A DNA stretch of 64,000 nucleotides from Hydractinia symbiolongicarpus (taxonomy: Eukaryota > Cnidaria > Hydrozoa > Anthoathecata > Hydractiniidae). Both the position numbers and the translations under genes were made by a program. Positions within the stretch are counted from its first letter, which is position 1. Each line of letters opens with the position of its first letter. The notes under the pieces are model-generated. The model made no database searches. It saw only the letters and a program-made list of their open reading frames with translations, and was not told the origin of the DNA. Location: assembly GCF_029227915.1 (NCBI RefSeq), contig NC_079886.1:19692501-19756500 (forward strand). The letters are read 5' to 3'. Below are positions 46,366 through 57,281 of the stretch, piece after piece.

Positions 46366-47343
46366 GTTTCAATCGCGCGACTTTTAACCATGGATGATAG
46401 GCTGTATTTTTGTTAGCAGAAATTGTAGAATTGGGTCGCATTGTGGATGTTTCATAGTTGTGCATTTTTAATAGCGAGATAGTTTATGCAGCGCCTGCAT
46501 CTTGTTTAGAGTTAACCTGGGGTAGTTCAGGCCTGTTGCTTAGCAGCGAAAATTTTTAAAACATGAAATTAATTAAAATTTGTAAAATTCCTTTCTCAAG
46601 GCTGCAAGTTCATCTATAAGAAAGAAACAAATAAATTTTAATAAAATGTGAGAAAGCAAATCTTTTGGAAATTTTACAAACCCGAGTTTTTATGTGGGAT
46701 TAAATGAAATTTGTAGATAATGATCTGTTCTTGTATTTTATAATTCATTTATTGAAAAATGTAATGGGATTTTTAGGCTTAAATTCAGTTGATGTTGCCT
46801 AAAATAAAGACATTACGAGCTTTTTTTAAAAACTTCAAAACCGTCAAATTACATTTATTGACAAATAATGCAAAAAGTGAAAAAAATTAATAACCGGGAC
46901 CGGAAATAAGCCATGACGTAGATAAGGGTGTAAAAATTTTTTTTTGGGTAATTTTGGGCCTCTGAATTTGGGGGGGGGGGGGGTGTTTCTGATAAAAATT
47001 TATTTCAAAACGCTATTGTGCTTTCTTTTTAAAATGTCACTTTCTAAAACTTACTTCTGAGTAACTTTGCGCAAAGAATCAGAAAAACTTTATCAAAATC
47101 TTTCAACCCATTGCAAGTAGCCTTTTTATCTCCTTCGATGACACAGCGGGTAGAAGTATACTTTCATTGGTAATGCATTCCGAAATACAGTTGTAAAACA
47201 ATTTCATGAAGGTAATAAACTTTCTTTCATTAAGAAAGATAAATTCCAATATACCATAATAACAATTATAATAATAGATAATACGGGTACTAAAATATAC
47301 ATAAATATCATCATATACATGGAACAAACTCCTACCCAGATCT

Positions 47344-47349
47344 TTTATT
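47344..47349 (-). terminator. Candidate IGF2BP-like polyadenylation signal
   Basis: The minus strand reads AATAAA here, about 550 nt after the stop codon. It was chosen for position only. Confidence 0.3.
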
Positions 47350-47901
47350 ATTCTGTCCTGGCGCGCTAACAAACCAGAGATAAGAGTCTGGGTAAAAGTG
47401 TGTAAGTCAAGACATTTAAATTGAATAATCAAAAATTAAAATGGAAAAAAAAGAACCCAAGTTTGGAAATCGCGTTGAGATGCGATATTACCGAAAGTTG
47501 CGCTGTTACTTGAAGCAACAAACTGCAATGTAAGGGAGGAACGCAATTAATTTTGAAAATATATACAAATGCTTGCTAAGATAATACGATGTAGCAATTT
47601 TTCATAGAATGGAAAAAAAACCCTAAAAAGTTCGTTAGTTTTTTCTCTAAATTTATATCAAAAACTACACGCGAAAATGAAAAGCGTAAAACAACAAATG
47701 CGCACTATCTTATGTAAGTACGAGACTTAAATACTTTAAAAAAATTTTGAAAGAAAAAAGGAATTGAGAACTTCTCTGTCCATATATAAAAAATCTTTTT
47801 AAAAATCGAGTGTTTCAAATATAACACCCATCCAACTGGAACAACAACATTTTTAAAGATGGCAGAAAAATATGGCGGTAAAAAAATGATTGATTGACAC
47901 A

Positions 47902-50900
47902 CTACGTACTTTTTTGTTGAGCACGATGCACAATGTCACGAATTCGATTTAAAGCGATCTAAAAAAAAAGAAAAGTTAAACTAAAATGATCGATAAGGTT
48001 AAAAAGAATAAAAAATTTTGAATACAAAATTCCGGTATTTTTCCAGATTTTTTAAACAACCAACATAGCAACAAAACATTCGGTTTTGCGATTTTTAAGA
48101 GATAGCATTCAAAAAAACTGGAAACTGGTACCAAAAATTTAAACTAGCAGCTGATTCATCGATCATAAGCCAGAATTAGAAAACTTCGATCAAATCATTA
48201 GAGTCAGCATTCAACAGATAAAAGAAGTATCGACAGAGTTTGTTTCAAGGTCTTTTTTCCATTATTTTTTTACGTAGCTTTGTGTATAACAATGAGATAC
48301 TAGAACTATAATTACTCTATTATGTAAAAATTGACAGATGGCCGAAAGGTTTTTTGATTTTTGAAGAGCATGGATCACCGTAGCAAGCAAACCGAACAGA
48401 AAAATCCGCCTCGCAAATACCAAATTTTATTGTTTACGTGTGTTTTCAGTTATATAAACAAACTAAAAAATCACAGATTTTAAAATAATTCAAGAACAAG
48501 CACCATATAATAAACTCAAAATGATTCAAGGAATTCACAGAAATCCAGAAAACCGCACTGTAATGGAAAGATCTTACACAACGATGACAAAACAATACAA
48601 CGATCATACCTGCGTTCCATTGAACGTGCCAGTGATAAACACAGGTACTTGTTCTCCACCTTGTTTGTCTTTCGGCACTTCGATATCAGCTTGAGCTTTG
48701 TCTTGAATATCTTGCACGACCTGACCCTTTTTACCTATGATTCGTCCCACACATTCACCGGAGACCATGTACTCTGTTCTCAGTTGAGCCTCACTGTATG
48801 GTACCTTCATGGTTTCTTTGATCTTACTGAATACACAAAGCGAAGCCTAAATGAGAAGCAGTTAACATCAAGGTTATGTACAAACCTCCACAGGGTGAGC
48901 TCTACAATGTTTTGTGTAAAAATTCAATTCCCACTAGGCCGTATAAAATTGTGGTCTCCAGAAATTTAAGTTAAAACGTGATATGAATTTCAATTAAAAA
49001 ATATAATCTCCATAAGGTCATGTAGGCCTCATTGGGCCAAAATAAAACAACACGTTTCACAACTTTTTATCCTTCCGTACAGTCCCTGAACACTTCTTTT
49101 AGATAAAACCTCTCCAGTTACGCCGTAGCAAAAATCTTCTCAAACACATATATTAGATTCTAATCAAATTGAGAGCCAAAAACGCCTAACCTTAAAAATT
49201 CGTCTGCTTAATTAAAAAAACTTTGTAGTTAGCAAACAAATTGCATTGTCGTTCGTTGAAATACCTTGTGAACATATCTTTTAAATAACCAAGACAAAAT
49301 ACCTTGTGAACATATCTTTTAAATAACCAAGGCTCACTGTCACTCATTCTGTTAGCAACACTTTTAATATTTTAGTTTAGGCTAGCTTTCACAATCTCAT
49401 AACTATTATAAAGCTAGAAAAAACAACTAACTTTCCATTGAGCATCAGGCGGTCCAGTAATTTCAACTCTACTTTCACCCCCCTCTTCGCCTTTTACAAC
49501 ACGTACTTGAGCGCCACTGTACTGTTTCACACGATTTATATATCCGCCATTACGCCCAATAATCGCGCCTACTTCTTTCGTCGGTATTAGAACACATGTT
49601 GTCTCATTATCATTGCTACTTTGCGGTTGGGGTGCCAGATTACCACCAAAAGGATTGGGCACATAGCCATGCCCAAGAATTCCATTGTAACCACCTATAT
49701 ACCCTGGGTAGCCATGTCCACCCATATATGCCTAAAAAATATATATTTTAGAATAATTGCTTTAAAAATGTATTCAGGTATTTAAATTAAGGCGGAGATG
49801 ATGTAGTGGTAGCGCTTTCAACCTGTAAATATAAGGTTGCAGTTTTTTCATCCACAACATTGCACTTTAAATGTAGTGTTGTCTGCCAATTTGGAACCAT
49901 CTACTGACCGCAAATTGACTTGTGTGGCAGGCAAGCAATGCTATAGGTATCTTTAGCAGGTACTGTAACTTAGTTATGAAGGGAAGAAATAGACATCCGT
50001 AGGATGGAATTCGCAAAGACGTTAAAACTTCTAGTTACTTAATTACTTACGAAGGCTGGATATCAATAGTTGTGCAGTAGCAAGTCTAACGATGCTAACA
50101 CTGCATCAATCTACGTTTATTGCATTTTGATCTTTGTAACATTAGCATATAAAATTTGAAAAAAAGGCTTAGTTCCGGTTTTGTAAGTACACATATCTAA
50201 AATGGAAAGTGGTCTTAAATACAAATTCTCATTTTCGAATATAAATAACCTACCATATTTGGATAACCATAGGGTGACCTTTGATACATCATATTGGGCG
50301 GATAATTGTAACTGTTACTCATTCCACCTCCAGCTCCTCCTCCTGCTCCACCAAAATAACCCTGTCACAAGAGGAAAATTTTTTTTAAAGAACATATGTT
50401 TTTATTTGTTTGTACAAAATCCCATATGATAACAAAGGCTAGAGTGTATTGGCTCACCATTCCACCACCAATACCAGGCGTCATATTTGCAGAGTTGCTC
50501 ATATCTCGTTCCATGTAATCTCTCAGTCTTTTGCTTAGAACTACCTCAGCAGCACATATAGCATCAACAGTCCCTTCTATCGTGATGACACGCTCACCTG
50601 TGCACATTACACCACTAGGTGAAAACTGGTTACTTTCTTCATATCTATAAAAACAAAAACTCAAAATCAAAGTCAAAAACATTTTGGTGGTGGATTTCAG
50701 TTTACAAAAACAATATATATAAGCCAATATATTGTTTAATAACCATATTTTACATGTAACGTTTTCTATGACAGGGTGATTCAAGCTGGGGTATCTTTTT
50801 ACAGAGACTATACAAAGGCTAGAAGAGAGAGCCACAAATTCTAAAGTTAACTTTTCGATCACAACAAAGTTTTGCTGCGTCGCTTTGTTCTGCAAGGCGT

Positions 50901-53900
50901 TGCATCAGAAAAACAAATCTAGAGTGTCCAAAAGTCACTACATTTTGAGATACAACAGTTACAAGATGGTAACTAAAAAAGAACTTCCCTGCAGAACACA
51001 GGTAGTAAAAGGCTTAAGGGATAGAAAAACAGTGAAAGCAACGTACATTGAATTTGAAATAATCAACTTCGTTACACCAGAATCATTGCGAACTTTTTTT
51101 AAGTTATTACCAGCCTTGCCAATGATTCGTCCACACAGTAAATCATGTGCAAGAAGTTTCAACTGCAGCGGCTTACACTCGTCTTCTTCTCGTTTTTCAT
51201 AATCAGTTTGCATAACAACAAGCAACTCCTTTATAGCATCAGAAAAGCTAGTAGGATCCCCTTTGATAGTAGTTAAAGTATCTTCATATGGACGTCCCCT
51301 CATAGGACCTTTATCTCTATGAATGTCAATTCTATAAGAAAAAGCTTAGAGTTGCAGGCAAATGAAGTTTCGTCTCACTGGTAGCCAGGTTGAATGACAT
51401 TCAGTGTTTTTTTGTGTTTAGACTTACTTTGTATTTGTTTTACCCTGGATACTGGTTATAGTTGCACCAGCTTTACCTAAAATAACTTTAACCATATCGC
51501 TTGGAATTAATATCCTAGAATACAAATCAAGGAAAACTTCTTAATTCCACTGTTGTTTTATCAGTAGCTATTATTATAAAGAACAATCAGTACTTGCACC
51601 TACCTACAGGGGTACTGTTCTACTGTTGGTGTTTGCTTCATATTGTATTGGCTATATCTATCGTTGTATCGATCATTATACTGAGTATTATAGTGGTCAT
51701 TGTTTCTATATCTTCTGTCATTACGTTGCTCAGAATACCCATTTGGGCTCTGATCCTCTTTTCTTCTATGATAGTGAGTTCGATTTTGCTGCTCTCTCTG
51801 TTCTCTATCAACATATTCACTGCTTTCTTCACTTCTTCCAGGTTTAATAGTCAAGTATGATCCCATGAGCTCCATTCCTAGAAGTAAATCAAGCTAAAAA
51901 TATAAACCGAAGAGCACAGAGTAATTAGAATTTGAGTTTTTTGCTGTTTTATTTTTTTATGTTAGGTTTAGATTAGGCTTAAAACCTCAATGTTAGCTGC
52001 TATTTAACACAATAAAACATTTAGCCTTCAAATTTATTATAAAATGCTGTGCAAACATATTCCAGCTGTTACATGCTTTTATAGTGTGTTGCATTAGTTA
52101 ACTTCTTTCTTGGTCAGCATTTTGCTTACACTAATCAATAAGTGACCTGCCAACAATAAGTCCAAAAACAATTATAGCTATTATTTATTCCACATTTAAA
52201 TAAAAGTTCCTCTAGCTCAACAATGTGATGAGCTAGACGAGAGAAAGTTGATAATCTATTTTATAGCCCTTTTATTTCACATTTTTCTAGCACCTTGCAC
52301 AACCTAGTAGCCATGTGATAGATTATAAAAATGACCACCGTTTTTTATTATAATGTGAATCAGTAGAGTGCATTTCTTGAAGACCAAAAAATCTAACAGG
52401 GGCTGTAAAAGTTCTGTTTCATCAGCACGACAAATGCACCTTTTGGTCACACTACGTTAGTCTATTAAAGTTTCCCAATCTGGACACTCACAATCATTAC
52501 TATTTGCATGCAGATTTTTCTTGTTCTATTTTATCTCCCTGTTCATATTGTTCCTTTCTGACTTACGTTGATGTTCATATTGTAATTGTGCACCAGGTTG
52601 GTCAGCAGATTTCATTGGGTTAAGATAAATAAGCAATGGAATGTTTTATAGCTATAACACAAGCAAACACACACAAATTTACTTTAAGAGATTGATAAAC
52701 AGCCAAAAATTGTTCATTGAATTTTATTTAACATATTCTTTCATACTCAGGGTTATCGATGATGTTTTTGAGGTTCTGCGGGAACCAGTTTACATTGACA
52801 AGGCATTATTACCTGCAATGAAGGGTCCAATTCTGATAAATGAAAATACGTTCTATTTCCATTTGACTTAGCACCTTTTTATATGAGACTGGAAAACTCG
52901 GTCCACCGAGATATCCTGCACGACTGAGATCTCGGGTATTTGCGGAAAAACGCTGAAAATTTATACTGTGTTTATATGGTGCATATTCGTCTCGCCTCGG
53001 CTACAACGGGAAACTCGATCAACCAAGATCCCGGGCAAGTGACCCGGGATCCCGGTCAAACGGGATTGATATTTGTCCATGTAAACAGAAAAACCTGGTG
53101 GCTAAGTACAGAAAAAGTTTATGCAAGCTTTAGAAGAGCAAATAATTATCACTATTAATGCAAATCAATGGATATATTTGTTTTTGTATCATAGTGTATT
53201 TGTAATAAATAGACAACAAAACCATGAAACATGCTGAAAACACCAGGTTTCACTGAAATTATAATTGAGAATGATCTAAAATTAACTTTTTATCCTGTTT
53301 CAAGTGTGTGGGAGATAAATAATAGCCCCATAATATATTTTAATGAATAATATTTAAATTGGTCTGAAACAAAGGTTATTTTAAAAAAAATTAAGAAACA
53401 ACTAATAGTGATAACAAAGTTGTTTCAAGCATAAACAGTATCGCTATCTTCTTATTTGTGTTGATGGAAGCCATATTTGTTTATATACTCACCCCGCCAG
53501 CGTTTTTATATATACCAAAGCGGTTGTTGTTTTGTTTTTTAACATATGTAACAGGTATATACTGAAGATAAGTAAACACTTGTTTTTTACTTCCCTTTTT
53601 AAAATCGAGTTCTCATGAAAAAGTTGTGGGCTTTTTTAATTTTAAAGTTTCACCCTGTAGCTGGGAAAACTGTTATGAAGATGAGAATGGAAGTGAAAGC
53701 AAAAGCTTAGTAGTGAACTGCAGCCTTTTTAGCTATTCCGATGCCCTGAGAACGAGATTGGCTCTTTCCGGCTTGTGTACAGAAAGGCCCACCGAGACAG
53801 GTTGCGGTGCTGGGAAGTATATTTTAGAGTAAAAAAGAAGCTATTTGGGGTTATCAGGGCAAACATGTCGGTGACATTTTCTTTTACCCTTCCGTAGCCT

Positions 53901-55523
53901 ATCTTACCCCCCCCCCACATTAAATGCTGCACTGCGATCCCTAACAGTTTTTGTTGGTTTAAATAGTTAGACTCTAAAAGCGTTTTTAAATTAGAAGATT
54001 AGTAGAAAATGCTTTCCAGCACTACTTCATTATTCTTATTCCAAAAGGCATAGCACAAAAACACATTTTATAATTATCAACACAATTAATCTTAGTTGCA
54101 ATAATTTACTCTTCTACTTTTTCTCTGAGTTATCGTTTTACAGCAACATGTTCAGGGGGCCTTTTTTGCCATCTGAGAGATGACATCAAAATGGGTTTAA
54201 TCCAAAAAAAAAATTATCACAACATGGCGGCTTTCGAGAAAGAAGCATGCTGTAAACACAAGAAAATGTGGTTTTATATCTTTATTATTTTAAATTTTAC
54301 TTAATAAGCCCAAAAGAGCTCACATAAAAAGTTTAGAGTGAAGCTTGACTAATTAAATTTTTTGAAGGATATTTTATAAAGCATTTTTATTTTTTTTTAC
54401 GAATGAGAAAGAACCCCAAATAACTCATTCAAAAAATATAAAGAAATATATATCTATTTTTTGTTTTAAAAAATATATATATTCTTCTTGTTGTGGAGCC
54501 GTAGATTAGTGGTTATAGCTCTCGTACTCTGTGCAGGAGACCGGGGTTCGATTCCTCTTGACGGCGATTCAACATGGGCGAGTGAATGTTACCATAGCCC
54601 CGGGTTAACCGAAGCCATGTGAGGGAAATTGGGAAGGTGGCACACTGTGTGGGCCGGTGGATGTTGCCGGGAGTTGTCTAGTAGAGCGCAGGCCCTAATT
54701 GGGTCTGCGTCGCTCAAAATGAGCATTAAATACTCTAGGACTCTCCATCTAAGCCATGGCCCCTCCTGGAAATAATAGATAGGGTATATCCCTCGATATT
54801 TGTGAGGCTAGCCATGTAAAATATGCACATCTATCTATCTATCTATGATGTTAAACACATCTTTTATTAATAGCTGGTTAAAAATAACACCTTATAGACT
54901 TTTGTTTTTGTTGCAGCAAAGAATCGCTGTTGTTGGTTTTTTTTCATTTTGTTGAGATATCCTTTTTACATATACAAAACTAATGAGATCAATTTATATT
55001 TCCAATTTGTATTTCCATGTGTAAAAAATATTAAGTTTAAATAAAAAATTTCGTAGAGATTAGCCAAACTTTAGAAAATAAAACAAAAAACATCTGATAT
55101 GGTAAAACATCCAGAAGTATGATTTAATACTGAAGCTTGCGTCTTAAAATAGCACAAATATTTATTATAACAGGTTGTTCGCCAGCCAGAATATTTATCT
55201 TTTAATACTGAATATGCACACATAAAAAATCTCGGGACCATTTTTGTTTGGGCAAAGATAATGTGGACAATAAACATGGTAATTAACAAATAAACAAAAC
55301 GAAGAAAATAAATCAGGAAAAAAAACTTACCATCCAATGTTTTATAAGCATTCTTTGCTTCTTCTGGACTTGAAAAATCTACACTAACTGCATCGCTGTG
55401 CTGATGCTTCTGAATTCCATCATATGTTATTTTTCGCTGATTTAAAATATGAATTAAAGTTTCCAGGAATGGACCATCTTTGGAAACCCCATTGTGTTGA
55501 AATTGAAATAAAAGTTGCGGCAT
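47902..55523 (-). CDS. IGF2BP: IGF2BP/IMP-type RNA-binding protein, four KH domains (complete)
   Basis: Cytoplasmic mRNA-binding protein of the IGF2BP/Vg1RBP/ZBP1 family, which controls mRNA localisation, stability and translation. Exons in order of translation: 55523-55331, 51877-51604, 51514-51428, 51331-51047, 50644-50458, 50361-50254, 49731-49432, 48846-48610, 47958-47902; all phases agree, 575 aa (human IGF2BP1 577). Residues 1-80 look like a single RRM, closest to RRM2 (AVSVDFSSPEEAKNAYKTLD, SYLTIKPG). Residues 81-150 form a basic Arg/Asn/Tyr-rich linker. KH loops: KH1 GKAG, KH2 GKAG, KH3 GRNG, KH4 GKKG. A Gly/Tyr/Pro-rich spacer (about 335-405) precedes KH3. The C-terminus IALNRIRDIVHRAQQK matches the family end. 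ATG 55523 is preceded by a good acceptor (TTTTCACAG), so a non-coding 5' exon may exist. Confidence 0.95.
49259..49332. repeat. 38-bp tandem pair in an IGF2BP-like intron
   Basis: ATACCTTGTGAACATATCTT begins at 49261 and again at 49299, with the same following sequence. Confidence 0.9.
49793..50055 (+). mobile_element. tRNA-derived SINE candidate
   Basis: GATGTAGTGGTAGCGC is A-box-like and GGTTGCAGTTTTTTCATCC is a degenerate B-box region, followed by a 200-bp unrelated body. Antisense within an intron of the IGF2BP-like gene. Only one copy is in the window, so the call is tentative. Confidence 0.4.
52969..53087. mobile_element. Small inverted-repeat element
   Basis: TGTTTATATGG at the left pairs with CCATGTAAACA at the right (one mismatch). 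The interior is unusually GC-rich with CCCGGG and GATCCCGG palindromic words. Confidence 0.5.
54495..54846 (+). mobile_element. Full-length tRNA-derived SINE
   Basis: The head GGAGCCGTAGATTAGTGG gives a tRNA-like start and A box. A perfect B box GGTTCGATTCC lies at 54,545-54,555. A 200-bp body shared with 6,540-6,745 follows, and the element ends in an (ATCT)n tail at about 54,828-54,846. Antisense to the IGF2BP-like gene, inside its first coding intron. Confidence 0.88.
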
Positions 55524-57026
55524 TTTTCCAAACCGGTATGAAAATAGAGCTGTGAAAAGTTTGAGAAAGACTAACCTAAACACAAAAGACTATACAACAT
55601 GCGCATGTATTTTTGTTATCTTTTTACACACGTGCTGCAGTAGCCATCATGGTTCATGTGATCAAAATTTTACAGTAGTACGCATGGTATGTTGGAGATA
55701 ATACATACTCTCAGAAGAAGGTTATACTATCATACCAATTTTGAGAAAAGCTCATTGATCTACTGAGTTTTTTATAATTTTATAAGTAACAAAAGTATGA
55801 CAAAACGCACATCTTTACCATGACCATAGTTTGTACTAACAGCATTTTGCTCAAAGTGACTATATATAATTTGCTTTAAAACAATGCTTAATTTTTTACA
55901 AATATATAATTTTATTTCTAAAACCAAAATTAAACCTATTTTTTTATTTTATGTCGCATTTGTTTTGCAGAAAGTCAATTTTTAAAAAGCACTCAAACGA
56001 ACCGCCGGAAACAAGTTTGCAATCTCCATAATAACGTGCTTACGGTTGATAGTATTAAATGTATGTTCCGTGCATGTATTTTCATTGTGCGTACCAGTTC
56101 ATTCATCATGTACATGAACAAAAAAAATATTTTTCTATTTTAAGAAATTTTTATGCGCAAAACTCTCCTTCGTAGACCCTTCCTGGAAAATTGCAATTAC
56201 TTTAAAAATTAAGAATTCAAATCTGAAATGACGGGATTTAACAGAGTCATTTTTCCATTGTTGATCTCGAACTAACAGCATATAAATACAGATTTAAGTA
56301 GAGATCTGGCAACTCGAGAAGATGCATCACTAGACACAACACGTAGCACAATATGCAGCAAACCGTTGAGATACATAAAATTAATGAAAAGGGCGGATGG
56401 GGGTGAGGTGGAATCAAATCTAAATCATGTTGAGATGTTGGTCTGTGCTTGTCTTAAACAGAGCTTCCGCTGTATTTCTTTATACTTTCGTCTAATTTTA
56501 AATTTTAAAATGGGGAAAATTTGAGCACGAAGAACCAAAACAAAATGCGCTAAATGTAGCAGGTGCAGTTCTTTGCCAGACTCGTGACATTTCGCACATG
56601 TACATAAATTTATTTTGAGCCCACACTTTTGCTGTACATAAATTTATTTTGAGCCCACACTTTTGCTGAAATAGGAGAAGCAATGCTCCACCTTCTTGCT
56701 AAAATAAAATTTCAAATTCAAATAACTTCGTACATCTTCTAAGATTTTCCTAATCGGGACTCTAAAGGAACTTTCAGACATGTTTGAAAAATTCAAGTCC
56801 GTCTTGAGTAGTAAGACGTTGTGCTTTTTCACACAGAAGTGCGCTGACCAACATGCAGCATGTTTCATGCTTCTCAAGCGTGACCAGAACCAATTTTTAT
56901 ATGCCTGGTTTGGTCTGTAATAAACAGCCTGAAATTGGCGGGAATCACAAATAACCTTAAAAAAATAGTCATGTCAATAGTTAGTTAAAGCGAGCAGCGA
57001 GTCCTTTCTTTCCAGCGTTAAACTTT
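55524..57026. other. Intergenic between IGF2BP-like gene and translin
   Basis: It should contain the IGF2BP-like promoter and 5' UTR, but no core promoter motif is decisive. A perfect 34-bp tandem pair lies at 56,600-56,633 / 56,634-56,667. The overlapping minus-strand open frames at 56,498-56,877 show no known domain. Confidence 0.5.
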
Positions 57027-57032
57027 TTTATT
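57027..57032 (-). terminator. Probable translin polyadenylation signal
   Basis: The minus strand reads AATAAA about 250 nt beyond the translin stop codon. Confidence 0.5.
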
Positions 57033-57281
57033 TCTTTCATAGCTTGTTCATATATTAATACAAATTCTATTCTTCCGATATTAAAACATAATTATTGTTG
57101 CCGAAAAATCGATGAGTTATTTTGTCTGCTGGGAAAAAGCTGCGGACTACTCAAAAACAATCATTTACGTCAATGGTTAAATATGTCCGGAAAATTTTTG
57201 TCCTTTGCCGTTGATTGCAATTGTTCAATTCCATCTAAGTTCAAAATATCTTTGCCGCGCCTTTTTTAATGACGAAACGGA

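Larger units (their letters stand above)
44290..47340. other. Intergenic between convergent collagen and IGF2BP-like genes
   Basis: No gene recognised. It contains the repeats listed separately at 44,989, 45,827 and 46,042. A run of 14 G lies at 46,970-46,983. The minus-strand open frame at 47,103-47,432 has no similarity and overlaps the probable polyA site. Confidence 0.5.
51878..55330. other. First coding intron of the IGF2BP-like gene
   Basis: A 3.45-kb intron. It holds an inverted-repeat element (52,969-53,087), the full SINE (54,495-54,846) and otherwise unrecognised AT-rich sequence. On the plus strand an open stretch at 52,750-52,870, following TACTCAG, reads VIDDVFEVLREPVYIDKAL. It might be a decayed exon or transposon fragment, but I cannot assign it. 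Confidence 0.5.

Noticed and set aside
47103-47432. 109-codon minus-strand open frame downstream of the IGF2BP-like stop
   Set aside because: No recognisable domain, no splice context, and it overlaps the likely 3' UTR and polyA region.
52641-52871. 76-codon plus-strand open frame in the IGF2BP-like intron
   Set aside because: The stretch after TACTCAG looks somewhat protein-like, but no family or partner exons could be identified; left as a note only.
55071-55583. Longer N-terminus for the IGF2BP-like protein from an upstream ATG at 55,583
   Set aside because: The in-frame extension is not RRM-like, and a strong acceptor lies between it and ATG 55,523; the extra open sequence 3' of 55,331 is intron.
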